Origin: Vogesella oryzae
GTDB taxonomy: Bacteria; Pseudomonadota; Gammaproteobacteria; Burkholderiales; Chromobacteriaceae
Length of the DNA stretch: 64,000 nt
Assembly: GCF_902829295.1 (NCBI RefSeq)
Contig: NZ_CADEPL010000012.1
Span: forward strand, 91,022-155,021
Direction: 5' to 3'
The position numbers and the translations under genes are program-made. Below, one piece after another: positions 18,018 to 25,152 of the stretch; the stretch's first letter is position 1, and each line of letters opens with the position of its first letter. The notes beneath the pieces are model-generated. The model had not been told where the DNA came from, searched no databases, and saw nothing but the letters and a program-made list of their open reading frames with translations.

Positions 18018-18731
18018 ATGTCCGTACTCGCCTACTGCCTGCGTACCGCACTTGTCCTGCTGCCTGCCGTCACCCTGGCCGCACCGCCACTGTCTGCCGG
18101 CGTGCAGACCGAGCAGGCCGCCTACCGCTACCTGGCCGACTACGCCAGCAGCCACCAGCTGGCCGATGCCCGCATCACGGTGCAGGCGCTACCGCCGCAG
18201 CGCAGCCTGCCGGCCTGCAGCGCGCCGTACGCCATCACCGCCGCCGACACCCGCTTCTGGCAGCGGCTGCGCTTCAGCCTGCGCTGCCCCGGCCAGACCA
18301 GCGCCGGCGAGATCATCGTGCGCGCCGAGCTGAGCGCCGCAGTGCTGGTGGCGCAGCAGGACATCCCCGCCGGCCAGAACATCGACCCCGCCAGCGTCAA
18401 GGCGGAAACCCGCAGCCTGTCTGCCACACCCGATGCGCTGGGCAACCTCGCCGCCCTCGCCGGCCAGCGCACCCGCCGGCCGATCCGCACTGGTCAGGTA
18501 CTGCAGCAGCGCTTCCTGCAGCCGCAACTGCTGGTACAGCGCGGCCAGGCGGTGCAGATCGTCGCCCGCCAGGGCGGCATCGAAGTCAGCGTGCCCGGCG
18601 AAGCGCTACAAAGCGGCGGCCGCAACGAGGTGATCCGCGTCCGCAACAGCACCAGCAAACGCATCATCAGCGCGGTGGTACTGGATGCCGGCACCGTGGC
18701 GCCGGCTGACGCGGCCAACGCCGCGCCGTAA
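18018..18731 (+). CDS. flgA: P-ring assembly chaperone FlgA
   Basis: A 237-residue periplasmic chaperone for P-ring formation. The start at 18018 (MSVLAYCLRTALVLLPAVTLA) gives a proper signal peptide. The SAF domain starts near residue 113 with VLVAQQDIPAGQNIDPASVKAETRSL. The C-terminal domain has LLVQRGQAVQIVARQGGIEVSVPGEALQ and VIRVRNSTSKRIISAVVLD, as in FlgA. It is divergent from flgB and convergent with the glucosaminidase gene. Confidence 0.94.
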   Translation: MSVLAYCLRTALVLLPAVTLAAPPLSAGVQTEQAAYRYLADYASSHQLADARITVQALPPQRSLPACSAPYAITAADTRFWQRLRFSLRCPGQTSAGEIIVRAELSAAVLVAQQDIPAGQNIDPASVKAETRSLSATPDALGNLAALAGQRTRRPIRTGQVLQQRFLQPQLLVQRGQAVQIVARQGGIEVSVPGEALQSGGRNEVIRVRNSTSKRIISAVVLDAGTVAPADAANAAP

Positions 18732-18737
18732 TCAAAC

Positions 18738-19454
18738 TCAGCGTTGCGCCAGCAGGCGCGACGCTACTTGCTGCAACTTGTCGGCATAGGCCGGATCGGT
18801 AGCGTAGCCGCCACGCGCCAGCGCGGCGGCAAAAGCGCGCGCATCGCTGCCCACTCCCTGCACCGCCGCATAGCGCGGATTGCCCTGCAACAGCTGCACG
18901 TAATCGTTAAAGGCGCTGCGGTAATCCGGATAGGCGCGGAAACGCTCTACCGTCTTTACCGCCTCGCCGTTGACATGCTCGGTGGTCAGCACATCCGCCA
19001 CCGCCCCCTGCCAGCCACGGCCGGCCTTGATGCTGAACAGGTTGTGGCTGTTGCCGTCCGCGCCCATGATTGGGCGCTGCCCCCAGCCGGACTCCAGCGC
19101 CGCGTGCGCCATCACCAGCTCCGGTGCCACACCCAGCCTGGCGCCGGCCTCGCCGGCCCACGGCGCCACCGCCGACAGAAACTCCTGCCGCACGGCATCG
19201 CCGGCCGGTGCCGCCACGTTGGCCGCACCCTGGCTACGCAGCCGCCAGGCCTGTGCCGCGGCGCTCAGCCCGGGCGCGCCGCTGCTCTCGAAACCGTTGG
19301 CGACGATGGCGGCAATCTCCTGCTGCGCATCGCCAACCAGGCGGCCAAAATTCACCCCCGCCCGGCTGCCGCCCAGCGGCAATGCCACGTCGTCGCCGGC
19401 GTAGGCCGCCGCGCTGCCTGCTTCAATCCGCCACATAGGTATCACTCTCGCCAT
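18738..19454 (-). CDS. Stand-alone flagellar peptidoglycan glucosaminidase (FlgJ C-terminal type)
   Basis: A 238-residue protein whose C-terminal 150 residues match the glucosaminidase/lysozyme-like half of FlgJ: FLSAVAPWAGEAGARLGVAPELVMAHAALESGWGQRPI with the catalytic-type glutamate in ALESGWG. It continues with NLFSIKAGRGWQG, FRAYPDYRSAFNDYVQLL and GYATDPAYADKLQQVA. No signal peptide is visible, so export through the flagellar secretion system is likely. It overlaps the flgN end (32 bases, or 14 if the start is MWRIEAG at 19436). With the short flgJ it completes a split FlgJ pair that opens peptidoglycan for the rod. Confidence 0.88.
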   Translation of the reverse strand: MARVIPMWRIEAGSAAAYAGDDVALPLGGSRAGVNFGRLVGDAQQEIAAIVANGFESSGAPGLSAAAQAWRLRSQGAANVAAPAGDAVRQEFLSAVAPWAGEAGARLGVAPELVMAHAALESGWGQRPIMGADGNSHNLFSIKAGRGWQGAVADVLTTEHVNGEAVKTVERFRAYPDYRSAFNDYVQLLQGNPRYAAVQGVGSDARAFAAALARGGYATDPAYADKLQQVASRLLAQR

Positions 19455-19848
19455 GCAGCACCCGCTGCATGATTTCCTGCTGGCTGCTCATCAGCCGGCC
19501 GTTGCGGGCATTCAATTCCTTGCAGCGGCGTACCGCCTGCTCCAGCTCGCGCCACCAGCCGGCCAGTGCCGTGGACGGCACCTCCGGCAGCATGTCGATC
19601 ACCGCGGCCATGCTCACCGCGCGCCCGGCACCCAGCAGCTGTGCGGCCAACGTTGGCCGCAGCCGGCGGTGCGCGTCCAGCCGCGCCAGCAGCGGCTCGA
19701 TGCGCTGGTTGATGTCGGCCACGGCGGCAGCGTCATGGCGCAGCGCGGCGGCAAACTGCTGCTCCAGCAGCTGCTCCAGCACGCGGTAGTCGTTGCGGTC
19801 GCTGGCGACATCGGCCAGCAACGTTTTGGCGGCTTCGCGCGCGCTCAT
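19423..19848 (-). CDS. flgN: Flagellar export chaperone FlgN
   Basis: A 141-residue, almost entirely helical protein placed between flgM and the glucosaminidase. It is the expected chaperone for FlgK/FlgL. Its start overlaps the flgM stop (ATGA). Typical FlgN features are a leading helix with DRNDYRVLEQLLEQQFAAAL and the C-terminal CKELNARNGRLMSSQQEIMQRVL. Family identity rests on fold character and synteny. The coding sequence contains a 20-base perfect palindrome at 19642-19661. Confidence 0.82.
   Translation of the reverse strand: MSAREAAKTLLADVASDRNDYRVLEQLLEQQFAAALRHDAAAVADINQRIEPLLARLDAHRRLRPTLAAQLLGAGRAVSMAAVIDMLPEVPSTALAGWWRELEQAVRRCKELNARNGRLMSSQQEIMQRVLHGESDTYVAD
19642..19661. repeat. 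Perfect 20-base palindrome of the GCGGCCAAC repeat family, inside flgN
   Basis: Two copies of the iterated motif meet head to head as TGCGGCCAACGTTGGCCGCA. The same 20 bases occur at 59880-59899, and its 18-base core at 38864-38881. Here it lies within codons for RPTLAAQ of FlgN, unlike the other two copies, which are intergenic. Confidence 0.8.
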
Positions 19849-20144
19849 CCGCGCCCGCCGTGGTAGCGGCGGATCAACCCGGCCAGCTTACCGGCATCGA
19901 AATTGATCTTGCCTTCGGCCAGTGCCGCCTTGATGTCGGCGACGCGCTCGGCGTCAATGTCCGGCATCGCCGCCAGCGCCTCCTGCGCCGGCTGCATCAC
20001 CGCGGACTGCAGCGGCGCGCTGGGCGCGGCCGGTGCGGCGGCGGCAACGGTACGACCGGCAGCGCCGCTGTCGGCGCTATTGCCGGCGGCGGGGGTGGCG
20101 TCGCGGATTTCCGGAATCCCGGTACTGCTGCTCGTGATCTTCAT
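19845..20144 (-). CDS. flgM: Anti-sigma-28 factor FlgM
   Basis: A 99-residue small protein: a disordered Ala/Ser-rich N-terminus from MKITSSSTGIPEI, then the conserved C-terminal sigma-binding segment ERVADIKAALAEGKINFDAGKLAGLIRRY. It should hold FliA (22095-22802) inactive until hook completion and then be exported. The start at 20144 is preceded by AAGGAA. A sigma-28-type promoter and a hairpin lie directly upstream. Confidence 0.93.
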   Translation of the reverse strand: MKITSSSTGIPEIRDATPAAGNSADSGAAGRTVAAAAPAAPSAPLQSAVMQPAQEALAAMPDIDAERVADIKAALAEGKINFDAGKLAGLIRRYHGGRG

Positions 20145-20170
20145 GCTGTTATTCCTTGCGTTGGCAGTTA

Positions 20171-20191
20171 GCTGTGTCGTGCCGACACAGC
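20171..20191. repeat. Inverted repeat in the flgM leader
   Basis: GCTGTGTCG and CGACACAGC are perfect 9-base arms around TGC, between motB and flgM. The repeat overlaps the start region expected from the flgM sigma-28 promoter. No T run follows, so a terminator is unlikely. An operator or a 5' mRNA stem-loop is more plausible. Confidence 0.6.
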
Positions 20192-20215
20192 GACGCAAAC
20201 GCGACAAACCTTAAA
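20190..20215 (-). promoter_or_regulatory. Sigma-28-type promoter of flgMN
   Basis: On the minus strand GATTTAAG, then 15 bases after the G, then GTCGCTGTG. It has the same elements and spacing as at flgK, fliD and flagellin. It lies about 46 bases upstream of the flgM ATG. Confidence 0.7.
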
Positions 20216-20223
20216 TCGGCGAC

Positions 20224-21198
20224 TCATGGCGCCGTGGCCTGCAGCTTCTGCTGCAGCGCTTGCAATGCCTTGCCGTTGGGTGCCACGGTGTCGACGCCGG
20301 CAGTCAGCGGCACCACCTGCTGCGGCACGCCGTACATGCTGGCAATCAGCTTGGCCTGGCTGGTGGTCAACACCAGCAGCTCGATGCGGCGGTTGAGTGC
20401 GGCCAACGGCTGTGCGGCATCCAGCGGCGCGCGCTCGGCCATGCCCACCACCTGCAGCACCTGGCCGGCCGGCAGCCCGCCTTGCAGCAGGTTGGCGCGC
20501 GCACTCATGGCGCGGCTGCTGGACAGGCTCCAGTTGGAGAAGCCGCCGGGTGTCTGGCCGCGGTATTGCGCGGCATCGGTATGGCCGACGATCACCAGCG
20601 GATTTTCGATACGCGCGAACATCGGCCCGATGCGCAGCAGCAGCTTGCGGAACGGGTCGCTGGGCACCGAACTGCCGCGCTGGAACATGCCCTGCTTGTC
20701 GGTGTCGTGCAGCATCACGCGCAGGCCGTACGGGGTGATCATGGTCTGCAGGTTGCCGGCGAGGCCGGCCTGCTCGCTCATGTCGGCCAGCGCCTGCGCC
20801 AGTTCCTGCATGTCGGCCGCGGTATCGAAGCGGGTCTTGCTCAGGCGGATGTCGCCGTTATCGGTATCGCCGGCACTGTGCTTGCCCGGCGCCTTGGCCT
20901 CTGCCGCCATGCCCGGTACCGGCTCGCGCGGAATCAGGCTGCCCGGCGGGTAGCTGATGTGATCCAGCACACTGTTGTTGCCCTCGGCAATCACGCTGCC
21001 GCCATTGGTGTTCATCACCGCTTCCAGCTGTTCCTGATTGCGGGCGGCCAACACCCACAGCACCAGGAACAGGCACATCAGCGCCAGGCAGAAGTCGGCG
21101 AACGCCACTTTCCAGGCACCGCCGTGCTCGTCTTCCTCGTGCCCGCGCGACACGCGTTTGACGATGGCTTCTTCGTCGTGCTTGTCTTTGATGGCCAT
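20224..21198 (-). CDS. motB: Flagellar stator protein MotB (LafU type)
   Basis: A 324-residue stator subunit. One transmembrane segment (about residues 28-48, GGAWKVAFADFCLALMCLFL) carries the ion-binding aspartate Asp35. The periplasmic OmpA-like peptidoglycan-binding domain has IENPLVIVGHTDAAQY and NWSLSSSRAMSARANLLQGGL. The cytoplasmic N-terminus is charged, as in LafU. It follows motA after 3 bases at the end of the fliD-S-T-K-L-A-motAB block. Confidence 0.93.
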   Translation of the reverse strand: MAIKDKHDEEAIVKRVSRGHEEDEHGGAWKVAFADFCLALMCLFLVLWVLAARNQEQLEAVMNTNGGSVIAEGNNSVLDHISYPPGSLIPREPVPGMAAEAKAPGKHSAGDTDNGDIRLSKTRFDTAADMQELAQALADMSEQAGLAGNLQTMITPYGLRVMLHDTDKQGMFQRGSSVPSDPFRKLLLRIGPMFARIENPLVIVGHTDAAQYRGQTPGGFSNWSLSSSRAMSARANLLQGGLPAGQVLQVVGMAERAPLDAAQPLAALNRRIELLVLTTSQAKLIASMYGVPQQVVPLTAGVDTVAPNGKALQALQQKLQATAP

Positions 21199-21201
21199 GG
21201 C

Positions 21202-22065
21202 TTAGGCGGCTTCCAGCGTGTTGATCCAGGTTTCCAGCTGCGCGAAGCTCGGCTTGATGTTCAGCTGCACCAGGCGGCGGCCGGCGTCGATGGCCAGCAG
21301 CGCCGGCTTGCCGGACACATGGGTCACCAGCACCACTTTCACGCACTCGAAATCCGACAGCTCGGTGTTCACCAGTTGCTTCATCACGTTGGAGATCGGA
21401 TCGAGCACGCCGTAACAGAAGAAAATGCCGATGAAGGTGCCCACCATCGCGGCGGCCACGCGCTCGCTGATCTCTGCGGCGGAAGCGCCGGAGCTGACGG
21501 TGTTCATCGCCATCACGATGCCCAGCACCGCCGCCAGAATGCCGAAGCCCGGCATCGCCTCGGCGATCTTGTGCAGCGACTTGGACGGCTGCACCAGCTG
21601 GTCGTGAATCGCCTCCAGCTCCTGCTCCAGCACGCCTTCCAGCTCGTGCGAGCTGATCTTGCCCATCGCCATCAGCCGGAAGTTGTCGACGATGAAGGCC
21701 AGCAGCTTGGGGTTCTCCAGCACCAGCGGATAACGCTGGAACAGCGCGCTCTGGCGCGGTGCTTCCACGTGCTCGTCCAGCGCCTTCAGGCCGCGGCTGG
21801 CGGTCTGCAGCAATTCGTACATCAGCAGCAGCAACTGGCGCTGGAACTCGGAGTCGCGCTTGCGGCGGGTGATGATCTTGCGGATCTGCCCCACCATTTC
21901 CACCAGCACGTGCTTGGGGTTGCCCAACACGATGGCGCCCAGCGCCGCGCCGACGATGATGATGATTTCCACCGGCTGCCAGATCACATGGAAGCTGCCG
22001 CCCATGAACACGAAGCCGCCGAACACGCAGGCCAGTACGATGAAAACGCCGAAAATCTGCTGCAT
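21202..22065 (-). CDS. motA: Flagellar stator protein MotA (LafT type)
   Basis: A 287-residue inner membrane stator subunit with four hydrophobic segments: FGVFIVLACVFGGFVFMGG, VEIIIIVGAALGAIVL, GFGILAAVLGIVMAMNTV and AAAMVGTFIGIFFCYGVLDP. The cytoplasmic loop contains RRKRDSEFQRQLLLLMYELLQ with the charged residues that contact FliG. Proton use is expected from the LafT/MotA resemblance but cannot be proven by reading. Confidence 0.93.
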   Translation of the reverse strand: MQQIFGVFIVLACVFGGFVFMGGSFHVIWQPVEIIIIVGAALGAIVLGNPKHVLVEMVGQIRKIITRRKRDSEFQRQLLLLMYELLQTASRGLKALDEHVEAPRQSALFQRYPLVLENPKLLAFIVDNFRLMAMGKISSHELEGVLEQELEAIHDQLVQPSKSLHKIAEAMPGFGILAAVLGIVMAMNTVSSGASAAEISERVAAAMVGTFIGIFFCYGVLDPISNVMKQLVNTELSDFECVKVVLVTHVSGKPALLAIDAGRRLVQLNIKPSFAQLETWINTLEAA

Positions 22066-22094
22066 CTGTGCTTACTCTGGTTAGTGTTTCCGTT

Positions 22095-22802
22095 TCAGGC
22101 GTCCGCCAGGACTGCCCGCATTTTCTTCAGCGCCGCCTTGTTGATCTGGCACACCCGTGCCTCGGTCAACTCCAGCACCGCCGCAATTTCCTTCAGGCTC
22201 AGCTCGAACTCGTAATACAGCTGGATCACCCGCTGCTCGCGCGCATCCAGTACCAGCAGCGCCTGCTCCAGGCTGCGGCGGTCCAGGTATTGCGACTCCA
22301 CGCTGCCGGTCACCTGCTGCCCCGCCTCGTCGTGCATCAGCTCGTCGAAGCTGGCCAGGCTCTCGGCGTTTTCCGCCAGCAGGTAGTCCTGGTAGCCGGC
22401 GGCATCCACCCCCAGCGCGGCACTGGCCTCGGCCTCGTTCGGCTCGCGGCCCAGCTTGCGCGCCAGCTCGCGCAGCGCGTCGCGGTGGCGGTGCGCTTCC
22501 TGCCGCACCGAGCGCGGCCGCCAGTCCTGGCGGCGCAGCTCGTCCAGAATCGCGCCGCGCACCCGCACCGCGGCATAGGCACCAAAGCGCTCGTCCGGCA
22601 CGCCGCCGTAGCGGCGCAGCGCGTCCAGCAGGCCCATCAGCCCGATCTGCTCCATGTCCTCGCGGTCCAGCGCGCCGCCTACCTGCGACGACAGCTGCCG
22701 TACCACGCGCTTGACCAGCGGCGCGTAATCGCCCAGCACCTGCCGCTCGGCCAGCTGGCCATCCAGCGGGGCCATCGCCGCGTATTCCATTACCAGCGCC
22801 AT
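22095..22802 (-). CDS. fliA: Flagellar sigma factor sigma-28 (LafS type)
   Basis: A 235-residue sigma-70 family factor with region 2 (YAPLVKRVVRQLSSQVGGALDREDMEQIGLMGLLDALRRY, then FGAYAAVRVRGAILDELRRQDW) and region 4 (LEQALLVLDAREQRVIQLYYEFELSLKEIAAVLELTEARVCQINKAAL). It is the expected reader of the four TTTAAG-N15-GTCGC promoters described here. The gene itself lies in the unit started by one of them (fliD), which gives positive feedback held in check by FlgM. Confidence 0.95.
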   Translation of the reverse strand: MALVMEYAAMAPLDGQLAERQVLGDYAPLVKRVVRQLSSQVGGALDREDMEQIGLMGLLDALRRYGGVPDERFGAYAAVRVRGAILDELRRQDWRPRSVRQEAHRHRDALRELARKLGREPNEAEASAALGVDAAGYQDYLLAENAESLASFDELMHDEAGQQVTGSVESQYLDRRSLEQALLVLDAREQRVIQLYYEFELSLKEIAAVLELTEARVCQINKAALKKMRAVLADA

Positions 22803-22806
22803 GCGG

Positions 22807-23259
22807 TTACTCGATGATCAGCTTGCCGATCATCGCCTCGCGGAACGGCTTGGGCCGTCCCTCGCGGGCGTAGGCGCTGGCAAACGCCTTGTTCACCACC
22901 GCCGAGAACTGGTCGATGTTCATCAGCCGCGCCTGCTCCATCGGGTAGGCCGACAGCGCGCGCAGCGCGATGCTGCGCAGCAGCGGCAGGTGCTCCTTGG
23001 TGGTGGCCTCGTCTTCCAGCGCGGTCTTGAACACCAGATCCACCGCCAGGTAATGGCTCAGCGGCGCGCCGGCATGGTCGCGCAGCATCCCGATCCCCTT
23101 GTCCAGGCTCACGTCCTTGTATTCCTTCGCCTCGACCGGCTCGGCGGCGGCCAACGCTGGCGCCTTGCCCTGCGCCTGCAGCAGGAACCAGCTGCCTGCG
23201 GCCCCCGCCAGCAGCGCCGTCAGCGCCATCACCACCATCACTACCCACTTCTTCGCCAT
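22807..23259 (-). CDS. fliL: Flagellar basal body-associated protein FliL (LafF position)
   Basis: A 150-residue single-pass membrane protein: one N-terminal transmembrane segment (WVVMVVMALTALLAGAAGSWFLL) and a periplasmic domain with YLAVDLVFKTALEDEATTKEHLPLLRSIALRALS, a typical FliL arrangement. It lies between fliK and fliA, the lafF position in lateral clusters. FliL supports stator function. Confidence 0.85.
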   Translation of the reverse strand: MAKKWVVMVVMALTALLAGAAGSWFLLQAQGKAPALAAAEPVEAKEYKDVSLDKGIGMLRDHAGAPLSHYLAVDLVFKTALEDEATTKEHLPLLRSIALRALSAYPMEQARLMNIDQFSAVVNKAFASAYAREGRPKPFREAMIGKLIIE

Positions 23260-23291
23260 GCTTTGCTCGCTGCCTGTTGGTTATTGCTGGC

Positions 23292-24440
23292 TCAGGCCAG
23301 CGTGAATGCGTTATGGCCGTTGTCCTGCCCGGCCTGGTACAGCGCGCGGTTCGGCCGCTGCTCGCGCGGCTCGTCCCCCTGACGGCCCTGGCCACCCTGG
23401 CCGGCGCCCTGCTGGCGGCTATCCGCCACCCACACCGCCACCTCGCCGTACTGGCGGTTGCCCAGCCCCTGGCGCAGGTTGTCGCTGATGGCATGCAGCT
23501 GGCGCAGCAGTTCGCTGTTGCCGGCCGTCAGCTGCACCTGCAGGCTGCCGGCCTCGTGGCGGATGGCGATTTCCAGCGTGCCCAGATGCGCCGGGTCGAG
23601 GCGGATCACCGCGTTGTCGATACCGTTGGCGGCCTGCACGTGCAGGCGTTCGCCCAGTGCCTGCTGCAACGGCTGGGCCCACTGTGCCGGCTGAGCCGCC
23701 GGCAGTTTCAGCGGCGCCCATTGCGCCGGCGGCACGCTCTGGCCGCCCTGCGGCAGCGCCGTGGCCGATACGCTGCTGCTACCGCTCGGCGTGGTCACGG
23801 CATCGCTGCCCGGCTCGCTGGCGTGGTCCTGGCTCAGCCGGCTGCCGGCGGCCAGCATGCCGGCCAGTTGCTCGCGACTGGCGGCGACTGGCAGCGGCGC
23901 AGCGGCACGCAGCGGCGGGTTGGCCGCATCGGCAGCGCCCGGCGCCAGGTTGGCCGCAGTGATGTTGTCGCCGGCATGGCGGCCGCCGGCCGGCAGCGCC
24001 GGTACCGCTGGCGCACTGGCTGGCAGCGCTGCCGCCACGACACGCAGCCGCGCGGCATCGTCGGTGCTGCTGTCATCGCCTGCAGCGCCCTGCGGAGCCG
24101 GCTTGGCTTCCGCCAACGGTGCTGGCGGCAACGGCAGTTGCGGCAACTGCGCCAGCAATGGCGACGGCGTGGTTGCCGGTTGCGCGAGGTTGGCCGCAGC
24201 GTTGTCACTGCTGCTGTCGCTGTCGCCATCGGCCGGCGCAGCGTCGGCCGCGGCCACGCTGTCGTCGGTCACGCTGGCAACATCGGTGGCCGGCACCGGC
24301 GCCTGTGCGTCCGGGCTGGCAGCAGTCATCGCCACGCCAAACGGGCTCGCGGCGGCCTCCGGCTGTGCCGCCGGCAGCGTGCTGTCGTGCAGCGGTGCCG
24401 GGCGGGCGTCATTGCCCGCAACGGAAAGCGTGCTCAGCAT
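23292..24440 (-). CDS. fliK: Hook-length control protein FliK (LafE position)
   Basis: A 382-residue protein. The long Ala/Pro/Ser-rich N-terminus acts as a ruler. The conserved C-terminal hook-control domain contains NAVIRLDPAHLGTLEIAIRHEAGSLQVQLTAGNSELLRQLHAISDNLRQ (about residues 265-315). The start at 24440 (MLSTLSVAGND) avoids overlap with fliT. The N-terminal part is rich in the GTTGGCCGC repeat (23924, 23948, 24188). Confidence 0.9.
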   Translation of the reverse strand: MLSTLSVAGNDARPAPLHDSTLPAAQPEAAASPFGVAMTAASPDAQAPVPATDVASVTDDSVAAADAAPADGDSDSSSDNAAANLAQPATTPSPLLAQLPQLPLPPAPLAEAKPAPQGAAGDDSSTDDAARLRVVAAALPASAPAVPALPAGGRHAGDNITAANLAPGAADAANPPLRAAAPLPVAASREQLAGMLAAGSRLSQDHASEPGSDAVTTPSGSSSVSATALPQGGQSVPPAQWAPLKLPAAQPAQWAQPLQQALGERLHVQAANGIDNAVIRLDPAHLGTLEIAIRHEAGSLQVQLTAGNSELLRQLHAISDNLRQGLGNRQYGEVAVWVADSRQQGAGQGGQGRQGDEPREQRPNRALYQAGQDNGHNAFTLA

Positions 24441-24447
24441 GCGTTGC

Positions 24448-24747
24448 TTACTCCATCTCTTCTGCGGCCAGGGCATAGGCGACCCAGCCTTCACGGTTGT
24501 CCTGCCAGCCGGCCAGCTGCTCGCCCAGCCGTTGCATCTCGGTGTCGCAGCTGCGGCGGGCCTGGCGGTGGGCGGCCTGCAGGCGCGGCAGCAGGCTGCG
24601 CTCGGCGCTGCTGAGCTGGCGTTGCTGAAGGCGCTGCGCCAGCTGGGCCAGCTCGGCGTCGGCCGCGGCCAACGCCTGCCAGTCCTGGCGCAGGCTGGCC
24701 TGTTCCAGCCGCCGGGCCAGCGAGTGCAGCAGCGCGGCCTCAGCCAT
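24448..24747 (-). CDS. fliT: Small helical protein at the fliT / lafD position
   Basis: A 99-residue, Gln/Leu/Arg-rich, all-helical protein between fliS and fliK. In lateral systems this slot is lafD, the FliT-type chaperone of the cap protein FliD. Sequence similarity to FliT is weak by eye, so the name rests mainly on synteny. It overlaps the fliS end by 8 bases. Confidence 0.65.
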   Translation of the reverse strand: MAEAALLHSLARRLEQASLRQDWQALAAADAELAQLAQRLQQRQLSSAERSLLPRLQAAHRQARRSCDTEMQRLGEQLAGWQDNREGWVAYALAAEEME

Positions 24748-25129
24748 TGGCGGCTTCCACCTGCTGCCAGCCGCCTTTCAGCGTGGCCACCAGCCTGGTG
24801 ACCTCGTCGATCATGGCGGTGTCCAGCTTCAGGCCGGCTTCGTTCAGCCGCCAGGCGCAGTAGTCGTACAGCCGCGCCAGGTTGGCCACCACTTCGCCGC
24901 CGGTTTCCATCTCCAGTGCGCTGGACAGGCCGTTAAGGATGTCGATGCACTTGTTGATGCTGTTGCCCTTGGCCTCGAAACGCTTCTGTTCGATATGGGC
25001 GCGCGCGCGCGCCATCTCTTCCAGCAGGCCGTTCATCAGCACCAGCACCAGTTGCACCGGCGAGGCGCTGGCGGTCTGCGCGTCCAGATTGACAGCGTGA
25101 TAGCTGCGGTAGCCTTCGTAATCCAACAT
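24740..25129 (-). CDS. fliS: Flagellin export chaperone FliS (LafC)
   Basis: A 129-residue four-helix chaperone. Typical segments are SYHAVNLDAQTASASPVQLVLVLMNGLLEEMARARAHIEQ and GNSINKCIDILNGLSSALEMETGGEVVANLARLYDYC. It binds flagellin in the cytoplasm and prevents early polymerisation. It follows fliD in the same unit. Confidence 0.95.
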   Translation of the reverse strand: MLDYEGYRSYHAVNLDAQTASASPVQLVLVLMNGLLEEMARARAHIEQKRFEAKGNSINKCIDILNGLSSALEMETGGEVVANLARLYDYCAWRLNEAGLKLDTAMIDEVTRLVATLKGGWQQVEAANG

Positions 25130-25152
25130 CCACTCCCTTGTTACGGTGTTGC

